DNA of 41,685 nt from Prevotellaceae bacterium (GTDB lineage Bacteria > Bacteroidota > Bacteroidia > Bacteroidales > Bacteroidaceae), in the NCBI GenBank assembly GCA_028726625.1, contig JAQYPT010000012.1, forward strand, positions 1 through 41,685. Direction: 5' to 3'. This document shows positions 7,292-15,344 of the stretch, in pieces; the stretch's first letter is position 1, and each line of letters opens with the position of its first letter. A program made the position numbers and the translations under genes. Below the pieces are notes generated by a model that did not search any database, was not told the DNA's origin, and saw only the letters and a program-made list of their open reading frames with translations.

Positions 7292-8971
7292 ATGTCAAAA
7301 AAAATTCCTTTAATCAAAGCAAGCCGAGCTAATCGTCCTCGCAATGCGTTTGACCTGTCGCAAAAACATTTGTTTACTGCTCATGCAGGAATGTTGCTCC
7401 CTGTAATGGCTATGGATTTGATTCCGCATGACCATGTAAGCATACAAGCAACTGACTTCATGCGTTGTTTGCCGATGAATTCAGCTGCGTTTATGTCAAT
7501 GCGTAGTGTTTACGAGTTCTTCTTTGTTCCTTACTCTCAAATTTGGCATCCTTTTGATCAATTTATTACTGGAATGAACGATTACCGTTCTTCACTTACA
7601 TCTAACTTGCACCAAGGCAAAGCACCTTTGGTTGTCCCTTCTGTTTCTAGACGTGATATTTTTGCTTTTTTAAGTGAAAATAAAGATAAAAAAGATATCT
7701 TTGGTTATTCACCTGTAGATAATAGTTTGCGTTTATTAGACTTATTAGGTTATGGCGTATATCGCAATCCTGATGGTACCGCTCGTAAAGAAGAGTTTGT
7801 TAAGTCTATTGAAAAGAATGAAAAATTATCCTTATTTAGACTTTCAGCGTATCAAAAAATCTATTCCGATTTTTACCGAAATACAACTTATGAGCCTGTT
7901 GATATCAGTTCATTTAGTCTTGATGGTATAACTGGCAGTGTCAAGTATGATACTTTCTTCAATAACTTTTGTAAGTTACGTTATCGCAATGCACAGCTAG
8001 ATTACTTTACGAATTTACGCCCAACCGCATTGTTTGATTTCGAGAACCCAAGTTTTAATGGTATTGGTTCTTCAACCCGTCAATCTTTCTTCACTCAAGG
8101 TGAGCCTAATGTTTTAACTCAAGCTGATTATGATTATACAAATATTACTTTTCCTACGTTCAAGGATGGAGAGAATTTACGAGGAATGGTCGATGTTTCT
8201 TCCATTCGTAATGCTTTTGCTTTGGATAAACTTATGCGTATTACTCAGCGTGCAGGAAAAACTTATGCCGAACAAATCAAAGCACATTTCGGTTATGAAG
8301 TCAGTGAAGGTCGTGATGGTAGAGTTAATTATCTTGGTGGTTTCGATTCAAATATCCAAGTTGGTGATGTTACTCAAATGAGTGGTACAACAGCATCGCC
8401 TGAACAAGGTGTAAGTATTAAACACGGTGGTTATCTTGGACGTGTTACTGGTAAGGCGCAAGGTAGTGGTTCTGGCCATATTGAATTCGATGCTCATGAG
8501 CATGGAATACTTATGTGTATCTATTCACTTGTGCCAGATATGCAGTACGACGCTACAAGAATCGACCCATTTGTAACAAAAATAAGCCGAGGTGACTTCT
8601 TTATACCTGAATTTGAATACCTTGGTATGCAGCCTTTACAAACCCGCTATATTTCTGATATAGCCAGACAACAAGAAAAATTTAAAGGTTGGCAACCCCG
8701 TTATAGCGAGTATAAAACAGCTTTGGACATTAACCACGGTCAGTTTGCTAATGGTCAGCCTTTGAGCTATTGGACTGTCGGACGTGGTCGTTCAGGTGAA
8801 ACACTTGAAACTTTTGACATTGCAAGTCTTAAGATAAATCCAAAATGGCTTGATTCTATTTTTGCTGTAAATTATAATGGCAGTCAATTAACTGATTGTG
8901 TCTTTGGTGGTTGCCAATTTAACGTGCAAAAAGTAAGTGATATGTCCGAAAATGGTGAACCTCGTATATAA
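7292..8971 (+). CDS. Microvirus major capsid protein VP1
   Basis: A 559-residue protein with the family N-terminus: NAFDLSQKHLFTAHAGMLLP, then SIQATDFMRCLPMNSAAFMS and YEFFFVPYSQIWHPFDQFIT. The C-terminal half has EHGILMCIYSLVPDMQYDA and FEYLGMQPL, typical of the F-type jelly-roll capsid subunit that builds a T=1 shell. Its length fits Bacteroidetes microviruses. The middle part (about residues 110-190), rich in Lys and Asp, probably corresponds to the surface-exposed insertion loop that varies between strains. It starts 3 bases after the rep stop; the reading frame is complete. Confidence 0.95.
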   Translation: MSKKIPLIKASRANRPRNAFDLSQKHLFTAHAGMLLPVMAMDLIPHDHVSIQATDFMRCLPMNSAAFMSMRSVYEFFFVPYSQIWHPFDQFITGMNDYRSSLTSNLHQGKAPLVVPSVSRRDIFAFLSENKDKKDIFGYSPVDNSLRLLDLLGYGVYRNPDGTARKEEFVKSIEKNEKLSLFRLSAYQKIYSDFYRNTTYEPVDISSFSLDGITGSVKYDTFFNNFCKLRYRNAQLDYFTNLRPTALFDFENPSFNGIGSSTRQSFFTQGEPNVLTQADYDYTNITFPTFKDGENLRGMVDVSSIRNAFALDKLMRITQRAGKTYAEQIKAHFGYEVSEGRDGRVNYLGGFDSNIQVGDVTQMSGTTASPEQGVSIKHGGYLGRVTGKAQGSGSGHIEFDAHEHGILMCIYSLVPDMQYDATRIDPFVTKISRGDFFIPEFEYLGMQPLQTRYISDIARQQEKFKGWQPRYSEYKTALDINHGQFANGQPLSYWTVGRGRSGETLETFDIASLKINPKWLDSIFAVNYNGSQLTDCVFGGCQFNVQKVSDMSENGEPRI

Positions 8972-8982
8972 TTACAACTATT

Positions 8983-9447
8983 ATGGAAAAAGTAAATAAA
9001 TCTTCCCAGTCTATTTTTACTGATATTGATGTGTTCTTGCCTAACCTTACCCATGAACAAAAATCTGTTGCTCTTCAGGTATCTGAAAAACCAAAGAACC
9101 CTAGTTTGTGTGAGGATATAAATAAACTCGGTGATGTTTTATTCCCAGTAGACCCTGTTACTGGAAATCCTGATAACATGGTCGACAAGTTAATATCTCC
9201 AAATGTAAATCCAATGGAGAAAGAGCGTATTTTGTCTTTTATGCAAAAGATGCCTGCAAGTAAGCGTAACAATCTAAGTGACAAAGAACTTATGAATATG
9301 TTACCAAGTAGATATAATTCTACCCTTACCGACATTGACAAAGTGCGAGATTTCTTCGAAAACGAGATTTACACTCAACTTGACGATGAAAGTAAGCAAG
9401 AAGATTCTACTTCTCAAGGTAATGAAGAATCACAAAGTACAGATTAA
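8983..9447 (+). CDS. Probable microvirus internal scaffold protein (VP3-like)
   Basis: A 154-residue acidic, hydrophilic, mostly helical protein between the capsid and pilot genes. It contains LSDKELMNMLPSRYNSTLTD and ends in a low-complexity Asp/Glu/Ser/Gln tail. Size, composition and position fit the internal scaffolding protein of small microviruses, which directs capsid assembly and is not in the mature virion. No sequence motif proves this, so the call rests mainly on synteny. It starts 11 bases after the VP1 stop and ends 2 bases before the pilot gene. Confidence 0.65.
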   Translation: MEKVNKSSQSIFTDIDVFLPNLTHEQKSVALQVSEKPKNPSLCEDINKLGDVLFPVDPVTGNPDNMVDKLISPNVNPMEKERILSFMQKMPASKRNNLSDKELMNMLPSRYNSTLTDIDKVRDFFENEIYTQLDDESKQEDSTSQGNEESQSTD

Positions 9448-9449
9448 TT

Positions 9450-10643
9450 ATGACCAATTTCCTTTCACCTTATATGTATGGGGACCCGACCTTCCGGGTT
9501 CCCACACCTGTTAACAATTCAAGTAATATGATAGATATCACTCCTTTTCTCGGTCCTGCTGCTGGTCTTATTAATGGTTTTATTGGAGCTCGTGGTGCTA
9601 GTAGACGACAAAAACTTGCTATAGATAATCAATGGCAAATGTTTCAGGCTCAAATCAAGCATCAAAATGAAGTCAATGACCGTGCAATGTCCTTTCAACG
9701 TGAAATGAATCAACGCAATGAAGATTGGAACACAGAAAGTAATGTCCGTCAAAGAATAGAGGACGCAGGTTATAACCCCTACCTTTATCAAAATGGTGCT
9801 ATGGCATCTAATGTTAATCAATCTACCCCACTTGCTCAAAATGTTGCACCAACCTCACCTGTTGACTTACCTGACCCTTTCAGCGAGTTTGCACATTCTG
9901 CAATTGATTCTGTTAAAGGTATAGCGGACATTTTGTTAACCAAACAAAATACAAGAAACATTGCTGCAAATGCAGCTAATGAAGAATATATGCTCGGCAG
10001 ACAAAAGAAAAAAGATAACTACATTTATGCAGGTAATGATTTACCCACCGCAGAGGCTCAAAAAACCCATGTTGAGTTAGAAAATGCATATCAACTTATG
10101 CTTAAAAGTACTGTAGAGTCAAATCTGTCCATTATGACAGAAAATGTTGCTAAATCTCCTGCTTTTGATGAAAACGACCAACCTATTACAGACGAATCAG
10201 GCCGACAGTTGATGATGAAAGAAGTATCCGACCGTTCACTTTTGAAATCTAATGAAAAATTATTGGACAAAATTAAAGCTGAAATTAGAGGTATTGAACA
10301 AGAATCAGATTTGACCAAGGTAAAAAAGAAACTAGAACAATTTAATCTAGACCACCTTGCACCTGCACAAGTAAAAGAAGTTTATGCCACTATAGACAGA
10401 ATCGAATCTGAAATTATTCAAAAGAAAGCTGCTGCTGAATTTATTGGCGAGCAAACAAAAACAGAACGTGTTCAGCGTATAGGTGAAGAAATTCTGAACG
10501 GTATAAAAGCAAAAGATTATATGAATTACGATGTAGATAAATGGTTCCGTCGTTTTGGTATGATGTCCTCTAGCGCAACATCTGGTGTTAATGCTGCTGC
10601 TAATCTTAAAAAGGCTAAGCAAATTGCCAAGTTTATTAAATAG
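9450..10643 (+). CDS. Microvirus DNA pilot protein VP2
   Basis: A 397-residue minor structural protein. It has a glycine/alanine-rich hydrophobic segment near residues 30-50 (FLGPAAGLINGFIGARGASR), long predicted coiled-coil helices, and the family signature RQRIEDAGYNPYLYQNGA. In microviruses this protein forms the DNA-delivery tube at genome ejection. The C-terminal half (about 190-360) is Lys/Glu-rich and helical. The gene ends the plus-strand operon. Its last bases overlap the end of a small convergent ORF. Confidence 0.9.
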   Translation: MTNFLSPYMYGDPTFRVPTPVNNSSNMIDITPFLGPAAGLINGFIGARGASRRQKLAIDNQWQMFQAQIKHQNEVNDRAMSFQREMNQRNEDWNTESNVRQRIEDAGYNPYLYQNGAMASNVNQSTPLAQNVAPTSPVDLPDPFSEFAHSAIDSVKGIADILLTKQNTRNIAANAANEEYMLGRQKKKDNYIYAGNDLPTAEAQKTHVELENAYQLMLKSTVESNLSIMTENVAKSPAFDENDQPITDESGRQLMMKEVSDRSLLKSNEKLLDKIKAEIRGIEQESDLTKVKKKLEQFNLDHLAPAQVKEVYATIDRIESEIIQKKAAAEFIGEQTKTERVQRIGEEILNGIKAKDYMNYDVDKWFRRFGMMSSSATSGVNAAANLKKAKQIAKFIK

Positions 10644-10758
10644 ACATATCGTTAATACTTATTACAATTAAAAATACCATTGCTATCAACTTTATTATAA
10701 GTATTAATGCAATCACAGAAAGTATTACTATGCCTATTATTTTTAATATCTTGTTCAT
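10636..10758 (-). CDS. Possible 40-residue membrane protein encoded antisense in the provirus
   Basis: An ATG on the minus strand (complement of 10756-10758) opens a 40-codon frame ending in TAA at 10638-10636, overlapping the end of the pilot gene. The product begins MNKILKIIGIVILSVIALIL: a short basic end then about 27 hydrophobic residues, and ends SINDMSI. A good -7 box (TATATTTG, complement of 10778-10785) lies about 20 bases upstream. Microvirus genes are normally all on the virion strand, so an opposite-strand gene would be expressed only from double-stranded or integrated DNA. The region is AT-rich, so a chance ORF is possible. Confidence 0.45.
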   Translation of the reverse strand: MNKILKIIGIVILSVIALILIIKLIAMVFLIVISINDMSI

Positions 10759-10777
10759 ACCATTTTGATTTATGTTG

Positions 10778-10785
10778 CAAATATA
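10778..10785 (-). promoter_or_regulatory. -7 box ahead of the antisense membrane ORF
   Basis: TATATTTG on the minus strand matches TAnnTTTG exactly and would start transcription about 13 bases before the ATG at 10758. No convincing -33 TTTG is seen at the usual distance. Confidence 0.4.
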
Positions 10786-11477
10786 GATAAATTCTTTTTC
10801 ATTCGTTATAAATCAATAAGTTTAATTACGTTGTCTGTGAAGATAGCGTAATTTTTGTTTTATAGTTTACCTGGAGCATTTATATTATATTAGCAATAGT
10901 TATTAGACATTAAATAACCTAATATAATTTAACTTATATAACCTTTATGTTATTTATGTATAATTAACTACCTACCTATACTCTATTAAACTTTATTAAA
11001 TTAACTATTTAAATTTATTATTATTTAACCTAAGCCTGTAAATATTTCTACATTTTTCTATCGTCTGTCTTAAACTATTATATTTCTTTAATTTATGCTA
11101 ATATTATTATTTATTGATATTTATATTTATTTAATGCCAATATAATCATTGTTAATTAAGTTAATTTTCAATAATCCATCGTTAAGCGAGTTTACGAGCA
11201 TGCAGGGGGCATAGGGGGCGCTGCCCCCATAGCGACCAGCACCTACCCCGCTGGAGGCGTAGCGTGCGCCCGAGATGCGAAGTTTACGTAGCATCATGCG
11301 CACGAGTGAAATGCAATGGAACGACCTCATAAAATACCTTTGTTGTTTTCATGGAAATGAGAAACCCTCCGAGTTTCTCCCCCGCCCTTGTTTATTATTG
11401 GAAAACTGACAGCACACTATAATTTTGAAACCTTTCATTATGTATATTTATGTTAAAACGAGTTAAATATATTACTT
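10786..11477. other. Proviral noncoding region
   Basis: About 700 bases without a credible gene. The first 400 are extremely AT-rich (TTTATTA, TTAACT words). A GC-rich structured island follows at 11186-11304 and then another AT-rich stretch to the putative right att site. A 67-codon minus-strand frame across the GC-rich island has no promoter and unlikely composition. Large intergenic regions of this kind in microviruses hold origin, packaging or second-strand initiation signals. Confidence 0.5.
11186..11304. other. GC-rich structured island, possible viral origin or packaging signal
   Basis: Inside the AT-rich region lie a GGGGGC-GCT-GCCCCC hairpin (11214-11228) and a nested stem-loop CGTGCGC/GCGCACG enclosing GATGC/GCATC (11263-11304). 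An imperfect direct repeat, GCGAGTTTACGAGCATGC (from 11186) and GCGAAGTTTACGTAGCATC (11277-11295), brackets them. Stable hairpins in single-stranded phage DNA commonly serve priming or packaging; the exact role here is unknown. Confidence 0.5.
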
Positions 11478-11507
11478 TGGTTAATCTTATTACAGGTTAT
11501 GTATAAA
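11478..11507. repeat. Candidate right attachment site (dif-like)
   Basis: GGTTAATCTTA-TTACAG-GTTATGTATAA (11479-11506) can be read as an 11-6-11 Xer-type site; TTATGTATAAA resembles the usual XerD arm. Its GGTTAT core lies 6,471 bases after that of the left candidate, which equals a full microvirus genome length. Confidence 0.4.
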
Positions 11508-11539
11508 GTCGCATATAAAATAACCTTATATTGAAAGTG

Positions 11540-13237
11540 TTATTTTTCTTCCTTCACCAAATATTTTGTTCCAGTGCGAGTGACAAGTTCCTTTGCAAAT
11601 GATTTTGGAAAGCCGGGACGTTTGACTTTAGCTCCGAGACCTGTCTTTGTTTTTAAGAATTTTCCGTTTCTTTCTGGCTTTATTGTCATGTCGTTGTATT
11701 TCACAATCAAATGCACTACAAGTTGCTTCCATCTACCAAGCATTTCTTGCGCCTTTTTGTTGGAATAATTATTAAGATAATTAATTGCATCAAGTTTGTT
11801 GGAGTTATATCGTCTTTGAGCTTCAGCTTCAATTTCTTGTTGATTGTTAAAATACGATGATTCCAAAGAATCACGGACTGTTTGAAGGTCTCCAAACATC
11901 TGATAATATCGCGGATAAACCATGTTGCTAACCCAGTTACAAACCCAAAACGCATTTTTATCTGAGAATGTAACAGCATCTGCACCTGGCGTGTTGTAAC
12001 ACTCTGGTTGCGTTGTATTTCCACAATATATAGGAGTATATGCAACCATGTTCCCATCATCATTGCCAAACCAAAGAAGTCCACCGATTTCACGTGGCAG
12101 CCAGTTTCTCATCTGGCTGACATAGGAGAAAGCAGATTGTTGAGTAGACGTAGGCCGCTCATTAAAATACTGTTTGTCACCAACTTTATACATCAACGGT
12201 GTGGGCCGGTATGGCATCTGCCAAATTCCCCCACCAATGTCAACACTGTCCAAAGCAAGCGGCGTACCTTCGTAATGATCACGCATGCATGTCTGGATAT
12301 CTTGTACGCTAACTTTCTTCTTCGGATAAATCCACAGAGGCATGTCTTCTGCATTTGGATCTTTGCCCATTGCCCATGGCAAATAGCGAGTCATATCTTG
12401 GAAATGATTGAAGAAACTCCATACGCGAGCATCACAGAACCTTCTGCCAGAAAAATCAGGCTTCGCATAAGTATCCTTCCAAGAAAAGTCAGCATCTTTT
12501 CCTGAATACCAACCTTTTTCCCTTGCAAATTTAACAACATCTTTCGCATACATGACGTTCTTCTTGTCCTTCATGTTGAACTTCGAGATGCGGCTTTGGT
12601 TTGCATGTCCGCATATAGCGTCATCAGGAATTCGCATAGCCACCCAAACGGTGCCTTTACTACCAGGCCCCTTCCCCATCATTTCCATGATCCAAGCTTC
12701 ATTGGGATCACAAATAGTAAAAGTCTCACCTTCACTGTTATATCCATATTGATTGGTCAATGTGGTCATCACATTGATTGCTTCCCGCGCTGTTTTTGAC
12801 CGTTGCAACGCGATGTATATCAATGAACCATAATCAATTATACCAGTTGAGTCAACCATTTCTTCCCTTCCGCCATAAGTTGTTTCTCCAATTGTCACTT
12901 GATATTCATTGATGTTGCCAATGACGTTATAGGTTTCTGCCGCTTCTGGAATTTGACCATGATACTCATTATTATCCCAGTCGTAAATATCACGCATCGT
13001 GCCAGGTTGATGTTTACCTGCGGGGAAATGGCACAAACCAATAAACAACCCATAATCATCTGCGTTGTAAGAACAGATAACTGAGCCATCTGCAGAGGCC
13101 TTCTTTCCAACAATAAAGTTCGTGCAGGCCAAAACGTTCTGAAGGTTAAGGACAAGTGCACAAACCGTCATGAAAATTACTTTGGTACATAGCGAATTAA
13201 CGTTATGCTCACTCTTGGTAAAAACAAATCTCATCAT
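11540..13237 (-). CDS. C69-family dipeptidase (secreted Ntn-hydrolase)
   Basis: A 565-residue peptidase of the PepD/secernin type. The N-terminal hydrophobic stretch VIFMTVCALVLNLQNVLA ends just before CTNFIVGKKASADGSVI; this cysteine would be both the first mature residue and the autoprocessed nucleophile, as in other secreted C69 enzymes. Further family motifs are YGSLIYIALQRSKTAREAI, YGYNSEGETFTICDPNEAWI and MRIPDDAICGHANQSRI. It acts on short peptides, probably in the periplasm. It follows the DUF4296 gene by 35 bases and ends the ileS operon. Two adjacent ATGs are possible starts. The 3' end is about 30 bases from the proviral right end, and the frame is not disturbed. Confidence 0.88.
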   Translation of the reverse strand: MMRFVFTKSEHNVNSLCTKVIFMTVCALVLNLQNVLACTNFIVGKKASADGSVICSYNADDYGLFIGLCHFPAGKHQPGTMRDIYDWDNNEYHGQIPEAAETYNVIGNINEYQVTIGETTYGGREEMVDSTGIIDYGSLIYIALQRSKTAREAINVMTTLTNQYGYNSEGETFTICDPNEAWIMEMMGKGPGSKGTVWVAMRIPDDAICGHANQSRISKFNMKDKKNVMYAKDVVKFAREKGWYSGKDADFSWKDTYAKPDFSGRRFCDARVWSFFNHFQDMTRYLPWAMGKDPNAEDMPLWIYPKKKVSVQDIQTCMRDHYEGTPLALDSVDIGGGIWQMPYRPTPLMYKVGDKQYFNERPTSTQQSAFSYVSQMRNWLPREIGGLLWFGNDDGNMVAYTPIYCGNTTQPECYNTPGADAVTFSDKNAFWVCNWVSNMVYPRYYQMFGDLQTVRDSLESSYFNNQQEIEAEAQRRYNSNKLDAINYLNNYSNKKAQEMLGRWKQLVVHLIVKYNDMTIKPERNGKFLKTKTGLGAKVKRPGFPKSFAKELVTRTGTKYLVKEEK

Positions 13238-13272
13238 AATCGTATATGGTATTATTGTATTAATAAAAATGT

Positions 13273-14223
13273 CTATCTTATTGCAGCTGATGCAGGAACT
13301 TTTTCATTGGCATTTTGCATTTTTTGTGATGATGCCGATGTTGGAACCGACAATTTCAGCGAATCATTTCCGCCTTTGTGTCTCGCGTCAGAAGAAGTAG
13401 AGTCAGCAGGTACTTCTCCGGTGCGCTTCTGTTTGGGCGGATGAATTCTAATCAAACTGATGTTTGAGATGATCATCAGCTTAAAGGTTGTGCTATACGC
13501 ATCTGCCGAATTGCCTTTATTAAGTATGAAATATCCCTTGATTTCCTTAATACCAACGTGCTTGTCATCTGATATTTGAAGCGTATAATGATTTGGTGTT
13601 GATACATATACGTGTTGTGAAATTACGCTGTCATTGTTGAACTTAACGGCTAACATCGCTATAGCTTCTCGTGAACCATCTTGATATATAAACTGTGTAT
13701 CAAAGTTAAGCCACAAATTGTCGCCAGCCTTATAGGTCGTATCCGTCTTCAACGTGAAGGAACTCAAATTAAAAGGTCTGTAAGGAGAAAACACAATCGA
13801 TCGTTCTCCCGTCCACACATTGGTTGTATCTCCATTTGCCGAATTCAAGCTATGTTGATTAATCTCACTTGCAGATGCTCCCAGTGCCAGTGCTTCCTTG
13901 CTCAGCCTTGTTGAGAGAGATTCATATATTTTCTGTAACAATCTTGTGTGCCTTGTGTAGTAAACCATCGAACTGTCAAACTCAGCTTCTGACACACCAT
14001 TCTTTTTCAGTACAGCGGTTTTGTAGGCAATCATGGTAGTTGCTTTGCCACTATTCGATTGATACATGGCATCGGCAATGTGGTAATCGTACAAGATGTC
14101 TTCCATTTTGTCTGGCTGGATGTAACGATTAGGCACAGAGGGAGTGCACGATACCATTGCCAGCAAAAAGAAAGCAAAGAGCAAATAATATTTAGACGAT
14201 TGATCACTCATGTGATTTCTCAT
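13273..14223 (-). CDS. DUF4296-domain lipoprotein
   Basis: A 316-residue Bacteroidetes lipoprotein: hydrophobic YYLLFAFFLLAMVSC ends in a lipobox, followed by the DUF4296 region (IQPDKMEDILYDYHIADAMY, YKTAVLKKNGVSEAEFDSSM, YYTRHTRLLQKIYESLSTRL). The second half is beta-rich, and the last 50 residues are Ser/Ala/Lys-rich and probably unstructured. The function of DUF4296 is unknown. It overlaps lspA by about 20 bases if translation begins at 14223, or about 8 if it begins at the in-frame ATG at 14211, so it is translationally coupled to the lipoprotein signal peptidase gene. Confidence 0.8.
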   Translation of the reverse strand: MRNHMSDQSSKYYLLFAFFLLAMVSCTPSVPNRYIQPDKMEDILYDYHIADAMYQSNSGKATTMIAYKTAVLKKNGVSEAEFDSSMVYYTRHTRLLQKIYESLSTRLSKEALALGASASEINQHSLNSANGDTTNVWTGERSIVFSPYRPFNLSSFTLKTDTTYKAGDNLWLNFDTQFIYQDGSREAIAMLAVKFNNDSVISQHVYVSTPNHYTLQISDDKHVGIKEIKGYFILNKGNSADAYSTTFKLMIISNISLIRIHPPKQKRTGEVPADSTSSDARHKGGNDSLKLSVPTSASSQKMQNANEKVPASAAIR

Positions 14224-14860
14224 TTTTGTCCTCTCCCTTCATGGTAGTTCCAATGCGTTCCAATTCTTTCCGGTAGAAAAGCAGCAAAAGAACTACGCCT
14301 ACACTGATGCATGCGTCTGCGAAATTGAATATGGGTGAGAAGAAGATAAACTCTTTCCCGCCAAAGTGTGGCACCCATTGTGGCCATGTTGTTTCAATGA
14401 TGGGGAAATAAAACATGTCCACTACCCTACCATGTAGGAATGATGCATAGCCAGAACCGAAAGGCACAAGCTCAGCGATGTCATAAGGTGTGGATGGAGA
14501 GAATATCAAGCCATAGAACATTGAGTCGATGATATTCCCCATCGCACCAGCAAGAATCATAGACAGACAGATGATGTAACCCCTTGGTTGTGGACGCTTC
14601 ACCAATTTATACACATAGTAGGTAATCACCGCGATGGCTACTATTCTGAAAAGGCTCAACGTCAGCTTGTTGAAAAAGGTCATACCGTATGCCATTCCAT
14701 TGTTCTCAATGAACCTGATGTAGAACCAATCGGCAATGTGAATAGAGTCATCCAAGGCCATGTTGGTCTTGACCAAAATCTTGATAATCTGATCAATCAC
14801 CAAAATGGCCAAAACTATGATTATCGCTAATTTTCCGTCTGTAATATATCTCTTCATCAA
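14204..14860 (-). CDS. lspA: Lipoprotein signal peptidase (signal peptidase II)
   Basis: A 218-residue inner-membrane aspartyl protease that cuts prolipoproteins before the lipidated cysteine. Four transmembrane segments are visible. Conserved motifs are IENNGMAYG (51-59), AMGNIIDSMFYG, GRVVDMFYF with catalytic Asp148, and FNFADACISVG with catalytic Asp182. It is somewhat longer than proteobacterial LspA because of the loop between residues 120 and 178, usual in Bacteroidetes. It lies 34 bases after the DksA-like gene and overlaps the next gene. Many proteins in this window, including its neighbour, are its substrates. Confidence 0.95.
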   Translation of the reverse strand: MMKRYITDGKLAIIIVLAILVIDQIIKILVKTNMALDDSIHIADWFYIRFIENNGMAYGMTFFNKLTLSLFRIVAIAVITYYVYKLVKRPQPRGYIICLSMILAGAMGNIIDSMFYGLIFSPSTPYDIAELVPFGSGYASFLHGRVVDMFYFPIIETTWPQWVPHFGGKEFIFFSPIFNFADACISVGVVLLLLFYRKELERIGTTMKGEDKNEKSHE

Positions 14861-14894
14861 CTTCTGATTACGATACGTAGAATGTCAGCCTGCA

Positions 14895-15290
14895 TTAATG
14901 GTTACGTGCCTTCTTTGATGCCACGCTCAAAGTGGCATGCGGTACAGCTTTCAATCTTTCTTTCGGAATCAATTCTCCCGTCATCCTGTCAATGCCGTAG
15001 GTTTTGTTGTTGATTCGCACCAATGCAGCTTCCAAACCTTGGATGAACTTCTGCTGTCGGTTAGCCATCTGTACCAGCTCTTCCTTGGTTTGCGTGGCAC
15101 TACCCTCTTCAAGAGTCTTATAAGTAGGAGACGTATCATCGATGTCATTACCATCCGAATTCATGATTTGTTTCATCATGCTTGTGTAATCTCTGCGGGC
15201 CAAACTCAATTTTTCATGTATGATAGCGCGAAACTCTTCCAGTTCTTCGTCGCTATACCTTTTCTTCTCTTCCATATAAAATGAATTCAA
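14895..15290 (-). CDS. TraR/DksA-family regulator lacking zinc-finger cysteines
   Basis: A 131-residue protein (126 from the second Met at 15275) with the DksA plan: a charged helical N-terminal coiled-coil (EELEEFRAIIHEKLSLARRD ... ALVRINNKTYG) and the C-terminal TGELIPKERLKAVPHAT. The four zinc cysteines of DksA are all missing: YGIDRMTGELIPKERL stands where YGIC...C would be. Cysteine-free relatives are known in Bacteroidetes. The coiled-coil would enter the RNA polymerase secondary channel; its acidic tip (NDIDDT) may replace the DksA aspartates. It sits between ileS and lspA in a tight operon. Confidence 0.85.
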   Translation of the reverse strand: MNSFYMEEKKRYSDEELEEFRAIIHEKLSLARRDYTSMMKQIMNSDGNDIDDTSPTYKTLEEGSATQTKEELVQMANRQQKFIQGLEAALVRINNKTYGIDRMTGELIPKERLKAVPHATLSVASKKARNH

Positions 15291-15344
15291 ACGTACGGTC
15301 AGAAACTTACAAACCTGCTCCTTACCGTTCTGATTATTATGCTA

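Larger units (their letters stand above)
5007..11510 (+). mobile_element. Integrated microvirus (Alpavirinae-like provirus)
   Basis: A block of about 6.5 kb encodes a HUH replication protein, microvirus major capsid protein, a probable internal scaffold protein and a DNA pilot protein, all on the plus strand, flanked by normal chromosomal genes (rplU promoter on the left, C69 dipeptidase on the right). The length matches complete Alpavirinae genomes, and such proviruses are known from Bacteroidetes, where host XerC/XerD recombination at dif-like sites is the proposed integration route because no integrase is encoded. None is encoded here either. All core genes are open and of plausible length, so the provirus may be functional. 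The ends are inferred from related motifs around GGTTAT at 5024-5029 and 11495-11500. Confidence 0.88.

Noticed and set aside
11205..11305. GC-rich block as a tRNA or riboswitch
   Set aside because: No cloverleaf, anticodon arm or known aptamer pattern could be drawn.
11127..11330. 67-codon minus-strand frame in the proviral noncoding region
   Set aside because: It lies over the GC-rich hairpins, has no -7 box, and its composition follows the structure and not a protein.
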